From assembly GCA_965117025.1 (NCBI GenBank), contig OZ220746.1, forward strand, positions 186,001 through 250,000: a stretch of DNA of 64,000 bases. Reading direction: 5' to 3'. Positions 43,212-52,037 of this stretch are shown here, in pieces. The translations under genes and the position numbers were made by a program. The notes under the pieces are model-generated. The model was not told the origin of the DNA. It was given only the letters and a program-made list of their open reading frames with translations, and searched no databases. How positions within the stretch are numbered: position 1 is the first letter of the stretch; the number at the start of each line of letters is the position of its first letter. Source of the DNA: VXPQ01 sp965117025. GTDB taxonomy: Bacteria > Bacteroidota > Rhodothermia > Rhodothermales > VXPQ01.

Positions 43212-45020
43212 CTAACTCTCCATCGAGAGAACAGCCAGAAAAGCTTCCTGAGGCACCTCGATTCTGCCCACCTGTTTCATGCGTTTTTTTCCTTCTTTCT
43301 GCTTCTCGAGCAACTTCCGTTTTCGGGTAATGTCACCGCCGTAACATTTGGCCGTAACATCTTTCCGGAGGGGTCTCACCGTTTCGCGGGCGATGACCTT
43401 GTTGCCAATAGCTGCCTGGAGAGCCACCTCGAACATTTGCCGCGGGATGAGTTCCTTCAGTTTCTGCGTAAGCTTTCGTCCCATGTCATAGGCCTTGTCT
43501 TTATGCACAATGGTCGAAAGCGCGTCCACAGGGTCTCCATTGATCAACACATCCAACTTGACCAGTGTGCTTTCCCGGTATTCCAAAAATTCGTAGTCGA
43601 ATGAAGCATAGCCACGGCTACAACTTTTCAATTTGTCGTAGAAATCGAAGACGATTTCTGCAAGGGGAAGTTCGTACTGGAGGTTTACGCGTTCCTCGCC
43701 GAGATATGACTGGTTGACGTAGACTCCACGTCGCTCCTGGCACAATTGCATCAGGTTACCGATGTATTCCGCCGGGGTAATGATCTCGGCTTTGACGACA
43801 GGCTCTCGAACCCGCTCGATGTCGCTGCGGGCAGGCATACTGCTGGGGTTGTCGACAACATGCACGTCTCCGTTGCGAAGAAGCACTTCGTACTTGACGT
43901 TCGGCACCGTCGCGATAATATCCAGCCCGAATTCCCGGTCGAGGCGCTCCTGAATGATTTCCATATGGAGCAAACCCAGGAAACCGATGCGGAAACCAAA
44001 TCCCAACGCGACAGACGTTTCCGGTTCGTAGGTTAGCGCAGCGTCGTTGAGTTGCAGTTTCTCAAGCGAGGAACGCAGGTCGGAAAAATCATCGGGGTTC
44101 GTCGGATAGACCCCGCTGAATACCATGGGCTTTACTTCCCGGAAGCCCGATATGGGCGCCTCAGCCGGTCGGGATTTCAGCGTAATGGTATCCCCTACGC
44201 GCGTGTGTCCTACGTCCTTCACCGAGCCAATCACATAACCCACCTCTCCGGCACGCAGTTCATCCACCGGCTGCATGGAGAGACGAAGAATACCGATCTC
44301 CTCGGCATCGTATTCCCGGGCGTTCGACATAAAGCGCATCCGTTCGCCCTTTTTCAACGAGCCATCGAAAATCCGCGTATATACAATGGACCCGCGGTAC
44401 GGATTGAATATCGAATCAAAGATGAGGGCCTGAAGCGGGGCGTCAGGATCTCCTTTCGGGGCCGGGATGCACTCGATGATTTCTTCCAGCAAACGGTCCA
44501 CTCCCCGACCTGTTTTGGCGCTGATCCGGATGATATCCTCTGCTGTGTCGCCCAGCAGGTTCTCAATAGACCGAGCCACCACATCGGCACGGGCATTCGG
44601 CAGATCCACCTTATTGATGACGGGGATGACTTCCAGATCGTTTCCGAGCGCAAGGTGTAGATTGGAAAGGGTCTGTGCTTCAATGCCCTGCACGGCATCC
44701 ACGACCAGAATAGCTCCTTCACAGGCTTTCAGGGCCCGCGAAACTTCATAGGTGAAATCCACATGCCCCGGCGTATCGATAAGATTCAAAACATACTCCT
44801 GACCGTTTGCCGCTTGATAGCTCATGCGAATTGCATGGCTTTTGATCGTGATCCCCCGCTCCCGCTCAAGATCCATGCTATCGAGCACCTGCGCCTGTAA
44901 CTCGCGCTCGCTAAGGGTACCTGTCTGTTCAAGCAACCGGTCGGCAAGGGTACTCTTGCCGTGATCGATATGCGCAATGATACAGAAATTACGTATCCGG
45001 CTCTGTCTTTCGTCGGACAT
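43212..45020 (-). CDS. lepA: Translation elongation factor 4 (LepA)
   Basis: 602 residues, the standard size. The G domain starts IRNFCIIAHIDHGKSTLADRLL with G1, then the LIDTPGHVDF G3 and VINKVDLP G4 motifs. Domains II, III and V follow, with the LepA-specific C-terminal domain (KCYGGDITRKRKLLEKQK...GKKRMKQVG). LepA binds ribosomes and affects initiation/back-translocation; it is dispensable in E. coli under normal conditions. It sits in the lspA-lepA-lepB neighbourhood, similar to the classical lepA-lepB arrangement, separated here by one unknown gene. Confidence 0.97.
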   Translation of the reverse strand: MSDERQSRIRNFCIIAHIDHGKSTLADRLLEQTGTLSERELQAQVLDSMDLERERGITIKSHAIRMSYQAANGQEYVLNLIDTPGHVDFTYEVSRALKACEGAILVVDAVQGIEAQTLSNLHLALGNDLEVIPVINKVDLPNARADVVARSIENLLGDTAEDIIRISAKTGRGVDRLLEEIIECIPAPKGDPDAPLQALIFDSIFNPYRGSIVYTRIFDGSLKKGERMRFMSNAREYDAEEIGILRLSMQPVDELRAGEVGYVIGSVKDVGHTRVGDTITLKSRPAEAPISGFREVKPMVFSGVYPTNPDDFSDLRSSLEKLQLNDAALTYEPETSVALGFGFRIGFLGLLHMEIIQERLDREFGLDIIATVPNVKYEVLLRNGDVHVVDNPSSMPARSDIERVREPVVKAEIITPAEYIGNLMQLCQERRGVYVNQSYLGEERVNLQYELPLAEIVFDFYDKLKSCSRGYASFDYEFLEYRESTLVKLDVLINGDPVDALSTIVHKDKAYDMGRKLTQKLKELIPRQMFEVALQAAIGNKVIARETVRPLRKDVTAKCYGGDITRKRKLLEKQKEGKKRMKQVGRIEVPQEAFLAVLSMES

Positions 45021-45075
45021 GTATATACCCTGTCAGAATGGACCTGTGCGAATGGTACGCCAGGTTCCGGTTGCA

Positions 45076-45690
45076 CTATTCCTTGATGGAAACGCCGCGA
45101 TCGAAAACCGCTTCCGGGGCCTCGGTCGTTTCTTCTTCCTTGTCTTTATCGATGTCGCTTTCCTCCCGTTCGTGTGCGTACCGGACGCATTTTTTGTGCA
45201 GGATGATAATGCCCGCCACCCCGCACACGATGGCCATGTCAGCCACATTCCATATCGGAAACAGCGAAATATACATGCCGCCGACAACGGGTACGGATTC
45301 GGGAAGGAATCCACTCCATATGTTCACATGAATAAAATCGACTACTTTTCCGAACAGCAGGGTATCCCCATAAAAAACACGATCAATAATATTGCCGACG
45401 GCGCCGCCCAGAATAAGCGCCAGACTTGCTCGATACGGGTAGTAATCGTGCCGGACGCGGTAGAGATAGAACACGATCAGGGCCGTCGCCAGCATGGAAA
45501 ACACGGTCACGACAGATGTGGGCCCTGGCGTAATACCGAACGCCATGCCAGGATTCTCTGTGAACGTGAGTTTTAACCAGTCACCAAGGACAGGAATCTG
45601 CTGGCCGCGATACATTGTGCGCAGCACGAGCAGTTTGGTGGACTGGTCAAGAAGGATGACAAGACCAGAAATCCAGAGGACGCGTATCAT
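45076..45690 (-). CDS. lspA: Lipoprotein signal peptidase
   Basis: 204 residues. Membrane helices surround the catalytic aspartate motifs: GGAVGNIIDRVFYGDTLLFG with the first Asp and FPIWNVADMAIVCGVAGI with the second. DWLKLTFTENPGMAFGI also matches family box regions. It removes signal peptides of prolipoproteins after lipidation. The C-terminal 35 residues are charged (EREESDIDKDKEEETTE), unusual in length but harmless in a cytosolic tail. It is 33 bases after the dksA-like gene. Confidence 0.95.
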   Translation of the reverse strand: MIRVLWISGLVILLDQSTKLLVLRTMYRGQQIPVLGDWLKLTFTENPGMAFGITPGPTSVVTVFSMLATALIVFYLYRVRHDYYPYRASLALILGGAVGNIIDRVFYGDTLLFGKVVDFIHVNIWSGFLPESVPVVGGMYISLFPIWNVADMAIVCGVAGIIILHKKCVRYAHEREESDIDKDKEEETTEAPEAVFDRGVSIKE

Positions 45691-45723
45691 AATCGAAGCC
45701 CTTGACCGCCACCTGGAATCAGC

Positions 45724-46188
45724 CTACCCCTTTTGCTTTGCCTTGGCCTCTATCGACATCTCCGTGTGCGGTACGACCTCGAGGCGCTCTCTGGAGATGG
45801 CTTTGCCGGTCACTCTGCAGATCCCGTAGGTTCTGTTCCTGATACGTTCCAGCGCACGATCGAGGTATCCCACGTATTTTTTCTGACGCGCCATCATCAG
45901 GTACAGCTTTTCGCGTTCCATGGCGTCGGTTCCCGCATCGGCCATGTGAAAGCTGTACGCAGTATCGTTTTCGGCCTGCTCCCGCACATCGTCCAATTGC
46001 ATGCGCATCCGGTCGATGTCCTCCACAGCTTCCATGCGCCGCGACAGGATGATTTGCTTGAAATACTCGAAGTCTTCGTCCGAAAACCACGTGTTCGTTC
46101 GGGCTTCAGCCTGCGCAGAACCAGCATCCTTATTGCTGGCTTCCGACACCGATCTTTTTCCGGATGATTTTTTTGCAGCCATGCCCAA
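45724..46188 (-). CDS. TraR/DksA-family protein with degenerate zinc finger
   Basis: 154 residues. An N-terminal K/S/A-rich segment is followed by a long coiled-coil helix pair (EDFEYFKQIILSRRMEAVEDIDRMRMQLDDV and YLMMARQKKYVGYLDRALERI), then YGICRVTGKAISRERLEVVP. The classic DksA zinc finger has four cysteines; here only one Cys remains in that region. Bacteroidota relatives commonly show this loss. DksA-like proteins bind RNA polymerase in the secondary channel and act with ppGpp. Function as a general transcription modulator is inference. It lies between ileS and lspA. Confidence 0.88.
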   Translation of the reverse strand: MGMAAKKSSGKRSVSEASNKDAGSAQAEARTNTWFSDEDFEYFKQIILSRRMEAVEDIDRMRMQLDDVREQAENDTAYSFHMADAGTDAMEREKLYLMMARQKKYVGYLDRALERIRNRTYGICRVTGKAISRERLEVVPHTEMSIEAKAKQKG

Positions 46189-46259
46189 AGTTACACTGCG
46201 GGGGGTCTTCCCCGGCGGCTTTTTCCATTTCCGGATATGCCGCGACCGTGTTTGTTTTG

Positions 46260-49200
46260 TTACGAATTATCAATACGGCGGACACCCACATGGAGCATCT
46301 CTTCTCCGATCCGGAAGGTATCAAAAACTTCTCCCTCCGGCGTTGGGGCTGCATTAAACTCCAGTGCCAGTATCTCGTTCCGTATCCAGGCGCCGTGCCG
46401 GCGAATAACGCCGGATAAGCGTTCTGTGGACCGGTACTCGACCAGAATACGGTCCGTGACCTCAAAACCATGACCCTTTCGCAGATTTTGCATGCGGTTG
46501 ACGATTTCCCGAGCCTGTCCTTCTGCGACCAATGCTTCAGTAAGTGTCGTATCCAATGCCACTGTAACATCGTTCTCCTGACCCACAAGCCACCCGGCCA
46601 CCTCTTCGCTCGTTATCTCAATGTCTCCGGGCCCCAGTTCAATACACTGATCGTCCACGTGGATGGCAATCGTTCCTTCGTGCAGATATCTGTTGATCTG
46701 TGCGTCGTCCAGCGCCCGGACCGCCTGGTTGACCGGCTTCATCCATTTTCCAAGACGGGGTCCCAACTGCTTGAAATCGGGACGGGCCGAACGTTTCACA
46801 ATTCCGCTTGAGCTGGGGATATACTCGATAGCCCGGACATTGATCTCGTCGAGGATAATGGTGCGAACCTGCTCTATGTCACTTTCGGAGACATGCTCCC
46901 CGATAACGACCAGAATGCGGGGAAGCGGTTGCCGGACATTGATCTCACTCCGGTTTCGCACCGAAAGGGCAATGGACGAAATGGTCCGGGCCAGCGCCAT
47001 GCGGCGTTCAAGGTCCCGGTCGATTTCGCCTTCGACCGATTCAGGAAAAAATGCCAGGTGTACGGATTCGCATTCCTCCTTTCCTGTGGCTGTCTCCAGA
47101 GTGCGATACAACCAGTCACTGAAAAACGGCGCGATCGGGGCCATCATGCCGGCAATGGCCACCAGGCATTCGTATACGGTCTGATAAGCGGCTTCCTTGT
47201 CGCCGCCGGTATCCGCCTCTTTCCAGAACCGCCGGCGCGATCTGCGGATGTACCAGTTGGAAAGTTCTTCCACGAATCGTTCTATCCCGCGCGCGGCCCG
47301 TGTCGGATCGTAGGCATGGTATGCGTCATCCACCTTGCGAACCGTACTGTGTAACAAACTCACAATCCAGCGATCCAGTTCGGAGCGTTCATGCACGGGG
47401 ATACGGACTTTTTCGTACGCAAAGCCATCTATATTGGCATAGGTGGCGAAAAAGGCATAGACATTTTCGAGCGTACCGAAAAACTTCCGGAGCGTGTCGC
47501 CAAGACCTCGCTCGGAAAACTTGATATTTTCCCACGGCGGGGAGTTGCTCATCATATACCAGCGGACGGTATCCGCTCCGTAGCGCGCGATCGTCTCGAA
47601 CGGATCCACCGCATTGCCCCGGGATTTCGACATCTTTTCCCCGTTCTCATCGAGAACAAGTCCGTTGACCACGACATTTTCGTAGGCGACCGAGTCCATC
47701 ACCGCCGCCGCCAGCACATGCATGGTGTAGAACCATCCCCTGGTCTGGTCAATGCCCTCTGCAATAAAATCGGCCGGGAAATGCCGTTCGAATTTTTCCT
47801 TGTTTTCGAATGGGTAATACCATTGCGCGAACGGCATCGAGCCTGAATCGAACCATACGTCGATTACTTCGGGTACGCGGCGCATCGTTCCGCCGTCCGG
47901 TGCGGGCCAGGTCAGGGTATCCACGAAAGGCCGGTGCAAATCGATATCCTTGTCGTTCTCGGGAAGCTGGTCTCCGCACTTCTCCCGTAGTTCCGCCATG
48001 GATTCGATCACCTCCATATAGTCGGATCCCTTCTTGTCCGACTGCCAGATCGGAAGCGGAGTCCCCCAGTATCTGCGGCGACTCAGCGCCCAGTCCACAT
48101 TGTTTTTCAGCCATTCACCAAAACGGCCCGTACCCATGGCCGACGGCTGCCAATGGATCGTATCGTTGAGCGCAATCATCCGGTCTTTAATCGCCGTCGT
48201 CCGAACGAACCAGCTTTCTACCGGATAATTCATGAGCGGCGTCCCCTTTCTCCAGTCATGCGGGTAATTATGGAGATGCGTTTCCTGTTTGTACAGCAGG
48301 CCGCGATCCCGCAAGTCCCGAACAATCGGCTTATCCGCATCCTTGAACCACTGTCCGCTGACAAGAGGAATTTTGTCTGTGAAGCGGCCCCCGGCATCCA
48401 CCGGATTGAACAAGGGCAGCCCCTCTCTTTGTCCTGCGGCATGGTCATCTGCACCGAAAGCCGGCGCCAGATGCACGAGACCTGTTCCGTCTTCCGTGGA
48501 TACGAAGTCGGCTTCCACCACGCGCCAGGCTCCTTGTTTGCCGCCCTCGTCGAGAAAATACGGGAAGACCGGGGTGTAGGTCATACCCACCATATCCTTG
48601 CCCTGAAATCTTCGGATGATTTCATAATCGGCATCCAGCACATCCAGGCGCTCTTCTGCAAGGATCAGGCACTCTCTATCTCCGGAGGCATTATCCAGGC
48701 GTACCTTCACATATTCGATATCGGCGCCGACTGCAAGCGCCGTATTGGAAATGAGTGTCCACGGCGTAGTCGTCCACGCCAGAAAAGCTGTGTTCTCCTG
48801 GTCCCGCACGGGGAACCGTACGTAGACAGACGGATCTTGCACTTCCTCATAACCGAGGCTGACTTCGTGGGATGAGAGCACCGTCCCTGAACCGGGGCTG
48901 TACCACTGAATTTTGTGCCCCTTGTACAGCAGCCCCTTCTCATAGATTTTCTTGAGGAGCCACCATTCCGTTTCGATATACCTGTTCTCGAAAGTGACGT
49001 AGGGATTGTCCAGATCGACCCAATATCCCATCTTTTTCGTCAGGTCATCCCATACCTCCTTGTATCGCAGGACGCTTTCGCGGCATTTCTCGTTGTATTC
49101 GCCGACCCCGTATCGCTCGATGTCTTCACGCCCTGCCAAACCAAGCGCCTTTTCCACTTCAATCTCGACAGGAAGGCCATGGGTATCCCAGCCGGCCTTG

Positions 49201-49445
49201 CGTTCCACATAGAAGCCCTTCATCGTTTTGTACCGGCAGAACACATCCTTGATGGTTCGCGCCATCACATGATGAATGCCGGGACGTCCGTTTGCAGTGG
49301 GTGGACCCTCGTAGAATGTGAAGGCCTTGCGGTTTGTCCGCTCTCGTACGCTTTTGTCGAAAATGCGGTGCTGTTCCCACCAGGCCAGCACCTCACGCTC
49401 AAGCGTAGCGTGATCGAATCGCTTTACTTCTTCAAACCTGGGCAT
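46260..49445 (-). CDS. ileS: Isoleucyl-tRNA synthetase (eukaryote-like type 2)
   Basis: 1061 residues. The HIGH-type motif is in PPTANGRPGIHHVMARTIKD and KMSKS in EKMSKSRGNAVDPF. GWDTHGLPVEIEVEKALGL and the ESWFVRTTAIKDRMIAL region match the type 2 (archaeal/eukaryote-like) IleRS group, which is about 100 residues longer than E. coli-type IleRS and, in known cases, tolerant of mupirocin. The editing CP1 domain is present (LAWTTTPWTLISNTALAVG). No C-terminal zinc motif is apparent, as expected for type 2. First gene of the ileS-lepB run. Confidence 0.95.
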   Translation of the reverse strand: MPRFEEVKRFDHATLEREVLAWWEQHRIFDKSVRERTNRKAFTFYEGPPTANGRPGIHHVMARTIKDVFCRYKTMKGFYVERKAGWDTHGLPVEIEVEKALGLAGREDIERYGVGEYNEKCRESVLRYKEVWDDLTKKMGYWVDLDNPYVTFENRYIETEWWLLKKIYEKGLLYKGHKIQWYSPGSGTVLSSHEVSLGYEEVQDPSVYVRFPVRDQENTAFLAWTTTPWTLISNTALAVGADIEYVKVRLDNASGDRECLILAEERLDVLDADYEIIRRFQGKDMVGMTYTPVFPYFLDEGGKQGAWRVVEADFVSTEDGTGLVHLAPAFGADDHAAGQREGLPLFNPVDAGGRFTDKIPLVSGQWFKDADKPIVRDLRDRGLLYKQETHLHNYPHDWRKGTPLMNYPVESWFVRTTAIKDRMIALNDTIHWQPSAMGTGRFGEWLKNNVDWALSRRRYWGTPLPIWQSDKKGSDYMEVIESMAELREKCGDQLPENDKDIDLHRPFVDTLTWPAPDGGTMRRVPEVIDVWFDSGSMPFAQWYYPFENKEKFERHFPADFIAEGIDQTRGWFYTMHVLAAAVMDSVAYENVVVNGLVLDENGEKMSKSRGNAVDPFETIARYGADTVRWYMMSNSPPWENIKFSERGLGDTLRKFFGTLENVYAFFATYANIDGFAYEKVRIPVHERSELDRWIVSLLHSTVRKVDDAYHAYDPTRAARGIERFVEELSNWYIRRSRRRFWKEADTGGDKEAAYQTVYECLVAIAGMMAPIAPFFSDWLYRTLETATGKEECESVHLAFFPESVEGEIDRDLERRMALARTISSIALSVRNRSEINVRQPLPRILVVIGEHVSESDIEQVRTIILDEINVRAIEYIPSSSGIVKRSARPDFKQLGPRLGKWMKPVNQAVRALDDAQINRYLHEGTIAIHVDDQCIELGPGDIEITSEEVAGWLVGQENDVTVALDTTLTEALVAEGQAREIVNRMQNLRKGHGFEVTDRILVEYRSTERLSGVIRRHGAWIRNEILALEFNAAPTPEGEVFDTFRIGEEMLHVGVRRIDNS

Positions 49446-49485
49446 GGATGGGGAGCCGACACGGCATGGCGGGCAGAGTACACCC

Positions 49486-50328
49486 TCATGCGCCGATTGC
49501 CGATACGATTTCCGACACGAGCCGGGTCAAGAGGGGTTCCGCTTTTCCTGCGGCGGCGATAATTTCTGCGAGCGAAACAGCCTCAAGTGCATCGGGAAAA
49601 CATTCGTCGGTTACAACCGAAATGGCAAGTACGCGCATATCCATATGACGAGCTGCGATTACTTCGGGAACGGTACTCATTCCCACTACATCCGCACCCC
49701 ATGCACGAAGCATCCGGTATTCTGCTCTCGTTTCGAGGTTGGGTCCCGTAACCGACACATATACACCCCGGTGCAGCTTGATCCCCGCCTCGAGAGCCTT
49801 TTCTTCGGCGAGTTGCTGCAGCGCCTCGTCATAAGGAGCGCTCATATCCGGAAACCGTTCTCCCCAATCGTCGAGGTTCGGGCCGATCAGGGGGTTGGCG
49901 TTCTGAAAATTGATATGATCCGATAACAACATCAATTCCCCCTTTCTGTACACGGGGTTCATACCGCCCGCGGCATTGGAGATAAGCAGCGTATCCACAC
50001 CCAGCACGCCGAATACCCGAACGGGAAACACGACGGTTTGGGCATCATATCCTTCGTACAAGTGAAAACGCCCCTGTAATGCATACACTGGAACGCCGGC
50101 CAGCGTACCTATCAGCAGGCGGCCCGGATGAGACTCGACCGTGGACAGGGGAAACCCCGGAATTTCTTCGTAGGGAATGATCGTCTCGGCCTCGATTTTA
50201 TCCGCAAGCTCGCCGAGACCTGTTCCCAGAATCAAACCGATCCGGGGGGCCAGGCCGGTCCGCGCACGGATGGCTTCGGCAGCGGCTTCCACCTTCCGGC
50301 GATATGCAACGGCATCAAACATAATCAA
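49486..50328 (-). CDS. Purine nucleoside phosphorylase (trimeric PNP type)
   Basis: 280 residues. GLILGTGLGELADKI, IPGFPLSTVESHPGRL, GRFHLYEGY and VDTLLISNAAGGMNP are family signatures; GPNLETRAEYRMLRAWGADVVGMSTVPEVIAARH contains substrate-binding and conserved Met/Asn sites. It cleaves purine ribonucleosides with phosphate to base plus ribose-1-phosphate. It resembles the low-molecular-mass trimeric class (PunA type) rather than DeoD. A degenerate repeat copy lies immediately upstream. Confidence 0.95.
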   Translation of the reverse strand: MIMFDAVAYRRKVEAAAEAIRARTGLAPRIGLILGTGLGELADKIEAETIIPYEEIPGFPLSTVESHPGRLLIGTLAGVPVYALQGRFHLYEGYDAQTVVFPVRVFGVLGVDTLLISNAAGGMNPVYRKGELMLLSDHINFQNANPLIGPNLDDWGERFPDMSAPYDEALQQLAEEKALEAGIKLHRGVYVSVTGPNLETRAEYRMLRAWGADVVGMSTVPEVIAARHMDMRVLAISVVTDECFPDALEAVSLAEIIAAAGKAEPLLTRLVSEIVSAIGA

Positions 50329-50342
50329 TCAGTTTTCAGATA

Positions 50343-50382
50343 GTTCGTACTGAGGCGGCGCTGTGCCCCGCCGCGTTTTCCC
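50343..50382 (+). repeat. Degenerate copy of the dispersed repeat
   Basis: GTTCGTACT (50343-50351), GCGGCGCT and GTTTTCCC in this order and spacing match 56159-56200 of another copy (GTTCATACT, GCGGCGCT, GTTTTCCC). It lies in the 68-base gap between the divIVA-like gene stop and the phosphorylase start. The centre is diverged, so this is a weaker member than the others. Confidence 0.5.
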
Positions 50383-50396
50383 AGGGCCTGGTAACC

Positions 50397-51128
50397 CTAA
50401 TCAAGGTCGCTTAAAATACGACGGATGTGCTGGAAATCTGAGGATGAATCCTTATCGCCACCGGCCTCTTCTTCTTTCGCATCTTTTGCCTTCGGAGTTT
50501 CTCCAATCTTCTGTGCACCGGACACCTTATCCGACGCTGCTTTAGTGCCTGCATCCGTTGTTTGTGCGGCATCTTTTTTCCTGCGGGCAGCGGATTTCCC
50601 TTTAGCCCCTTTGCTTGCGGGCGACTGTATCTTTGCTTCGCCCTCACTGACCGCATACAGTTTGTTCAGGACTACCGAGGCATGCTCCTCGTAGCGTGCC
50701 AGCAGCTCGGTTTCAGACGTGAGCAGGGCCCGCAGCCTCGCCATAAGCTCCAGGCGGTAATCGTTCAACCTGGATGCCTGCCGGCGAATCTCATGGACTG
50801 TCTGCTGTGCATGCTCTTCCGTCTGCTGCGCTTCGAATTCTGCTTTCTCTATGAGCGCCCGGGCTTTCTCCTCTGCATTTCGGATCGTTTTTTCGGACGA
50901 CTCCCGCGTAATGCGCAATGCTTCTTCAAGCGCCTCCTCTACTTTTTCGTAGTGATCGAGTTTTGCCCGCAGTTCCCCCAGTTTGCTGTCGAGCCGCTGG
51001 CGCTCGTCCCTTATTTCTTCCCACTGTGCAGCTACCATTTGCAAAAACGCACGTACCTCTTCCGGATCATAGCCTCGGAACTTGTGGGCAAATTCCTGTT
51101 TCCGTATGTCGAGCGGAGTTAATTTCAT
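50397..51128 (-). CDS. DivIVA-domain coiled-coil protein
   Basis: 243 residues. The N-terminal DivIVA signature is MKLTPLDIRKQEFAHKFRGY followed by DPEEVRAFLQMVAAQWE. A long coiled coil follows (about 25-150; EKVEEALEEALRITRESSEKT), then a Lys/Ala-rich low-complexity tail (about 170-230) with KGKSAARRKKDAAQT. DivIVA proteins bind curved membranes and place division or growth machinery. Bacteroidota members are mostly uncharacterised. The stop codon (TAG) is adjacent to repeat-like sequence. Confidence 0.87.
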   Translation of the reverse strand: MKLTPLDIRKQEFAHKFRGYDPEEVRAFLQMVAAQWEEIRDERQRLDSKLGELRAKLDHYEKVEEALEEALRITRESSEKTIRNAEEKARALIEKAEFEAQQTEEHAQQTVHEIRRQASRLNDYRLELMARLRALLTSETELLARYEEHASVVLNKLYAVSEGEAKIQSPASKGAKGKSAARRKKDAAQTTDAGTKAASDKVSGAQKIGETPKAKDAKEEEAGGDKDSSSDFQHIRRILSDLD

Positions 51129-51272
51129 GACGCAACACGCTTTATGCCGGAGGGATCAGGATTGTGGGTCCGCAGACATCGAAGGACGATCGCCGTATAT
51201 CGATGCAAGATACTGAATTTTTCCCGGCACATGGTAAAACGATGCCGGATGAAATGGATGTTTTCCAGGTTT

Positions 51273-52010
51273 CTACTGAATCCGTTCTCCAAACAGGGCG
51301 CTTCCGATCCGCACGTGGGTAGCACCTTCTTCGATCGCCTCCTCAAAATCCCGGCTCATACCCATGGAGAGCTGTTGCATCGAGATGTTCGGGGCGATCT
51401 GTGTCGGGAAGGTGTCGAACAGGGTGCGCATGTCCCGAAACTCGCGGCGAATTTTGTCCGGTCCGGCATGGAGCGATGTCATAGCCATCAGGCCTTCTAC
51501 GCGGATATGTTCACAGCGGGCCACCTCGTCAAACAGTGACGCTACTTCGTCGGGGTATACCCCGAATTTGCTGACTTCACCGGAGATATTGACCTGGACC
51601 AGACAGGGCAACACCCGGTTTTCTGTTTCGGATCGCTCGTTCAATGCCCTGGCCAGCCGGCCACTGTCCAGCGCATGAAAACAATCCGCAAACCGAACGA
51701 CATCCCTGGCTTTATTTCGCTGTAAATGCCCGATCATGTGCCATGTCCTGTTGCCCCCCTTCCAACGTCCCGGGGTTTCCATGCACTTTGTCACCAGTTC
51801 CTGCACACGATTCTCGCCGAAATGATGTACTCCGGCCCTGATCGCTGCTTCTACAGCTGTCATGGGGAAGGTCTTGGATACGGCAATGAGCGTAATTTCG
51901 TCGGGTGAACGATCAACCCGGCGACATGCATCCGCAATACGCGCCCGGATACTGAGCACATTACGGGAGATTGTTTCCATGTCCACGGGTCCTGCCATTG
52001 CCTTTCCCAA
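51273..52010 (-). CDS. YggS-family pyridoxal phosphate homeostasis protein
   Basis: 245 residues. The PLP lysine is in TLIAVSKTFPMTAVEAAI, followed by HHFGENRVQELVTK, WHMIGHLQRNKARDVV and MGMSRDFEEAIEEGATHVRIGSALFG near the end. These single-domain PLP-binding barrels (PLPBP) regulate PLP and amino acid balance and lack strong catalytic activity. The frame starts at 52010 (MGKAMAG); ATGs at 51998 and 51980 are equally plausible. It is followed downstream by a 144-base gap without a gene. Confidence 0.93.
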   Translation of the reverse strand: MGKAMAGPVDMETISRNVLSIRARIADACRRVDRSPDEITLIAVSKTFPMTAVEAAIRAGVHHFGENRVQELVTKCMETPGRWKGGNRTWHMIGHLQRNKARDVVRFADCFHALDSGRLARALNERSETENRVLPCLVQVNISGEVSKFGVYPDEVASLFDEVARCEHIRVEGLMAMTSLHAGPDKIRREFRDMRTLFDTFPTQIAPNISMQQLSMGMSRDFEEAIEEGATHVRIGSALFGERIQ

Positions 52011-52037
52011 AAAATCTTGCCAACAGGTGCTGTATGA

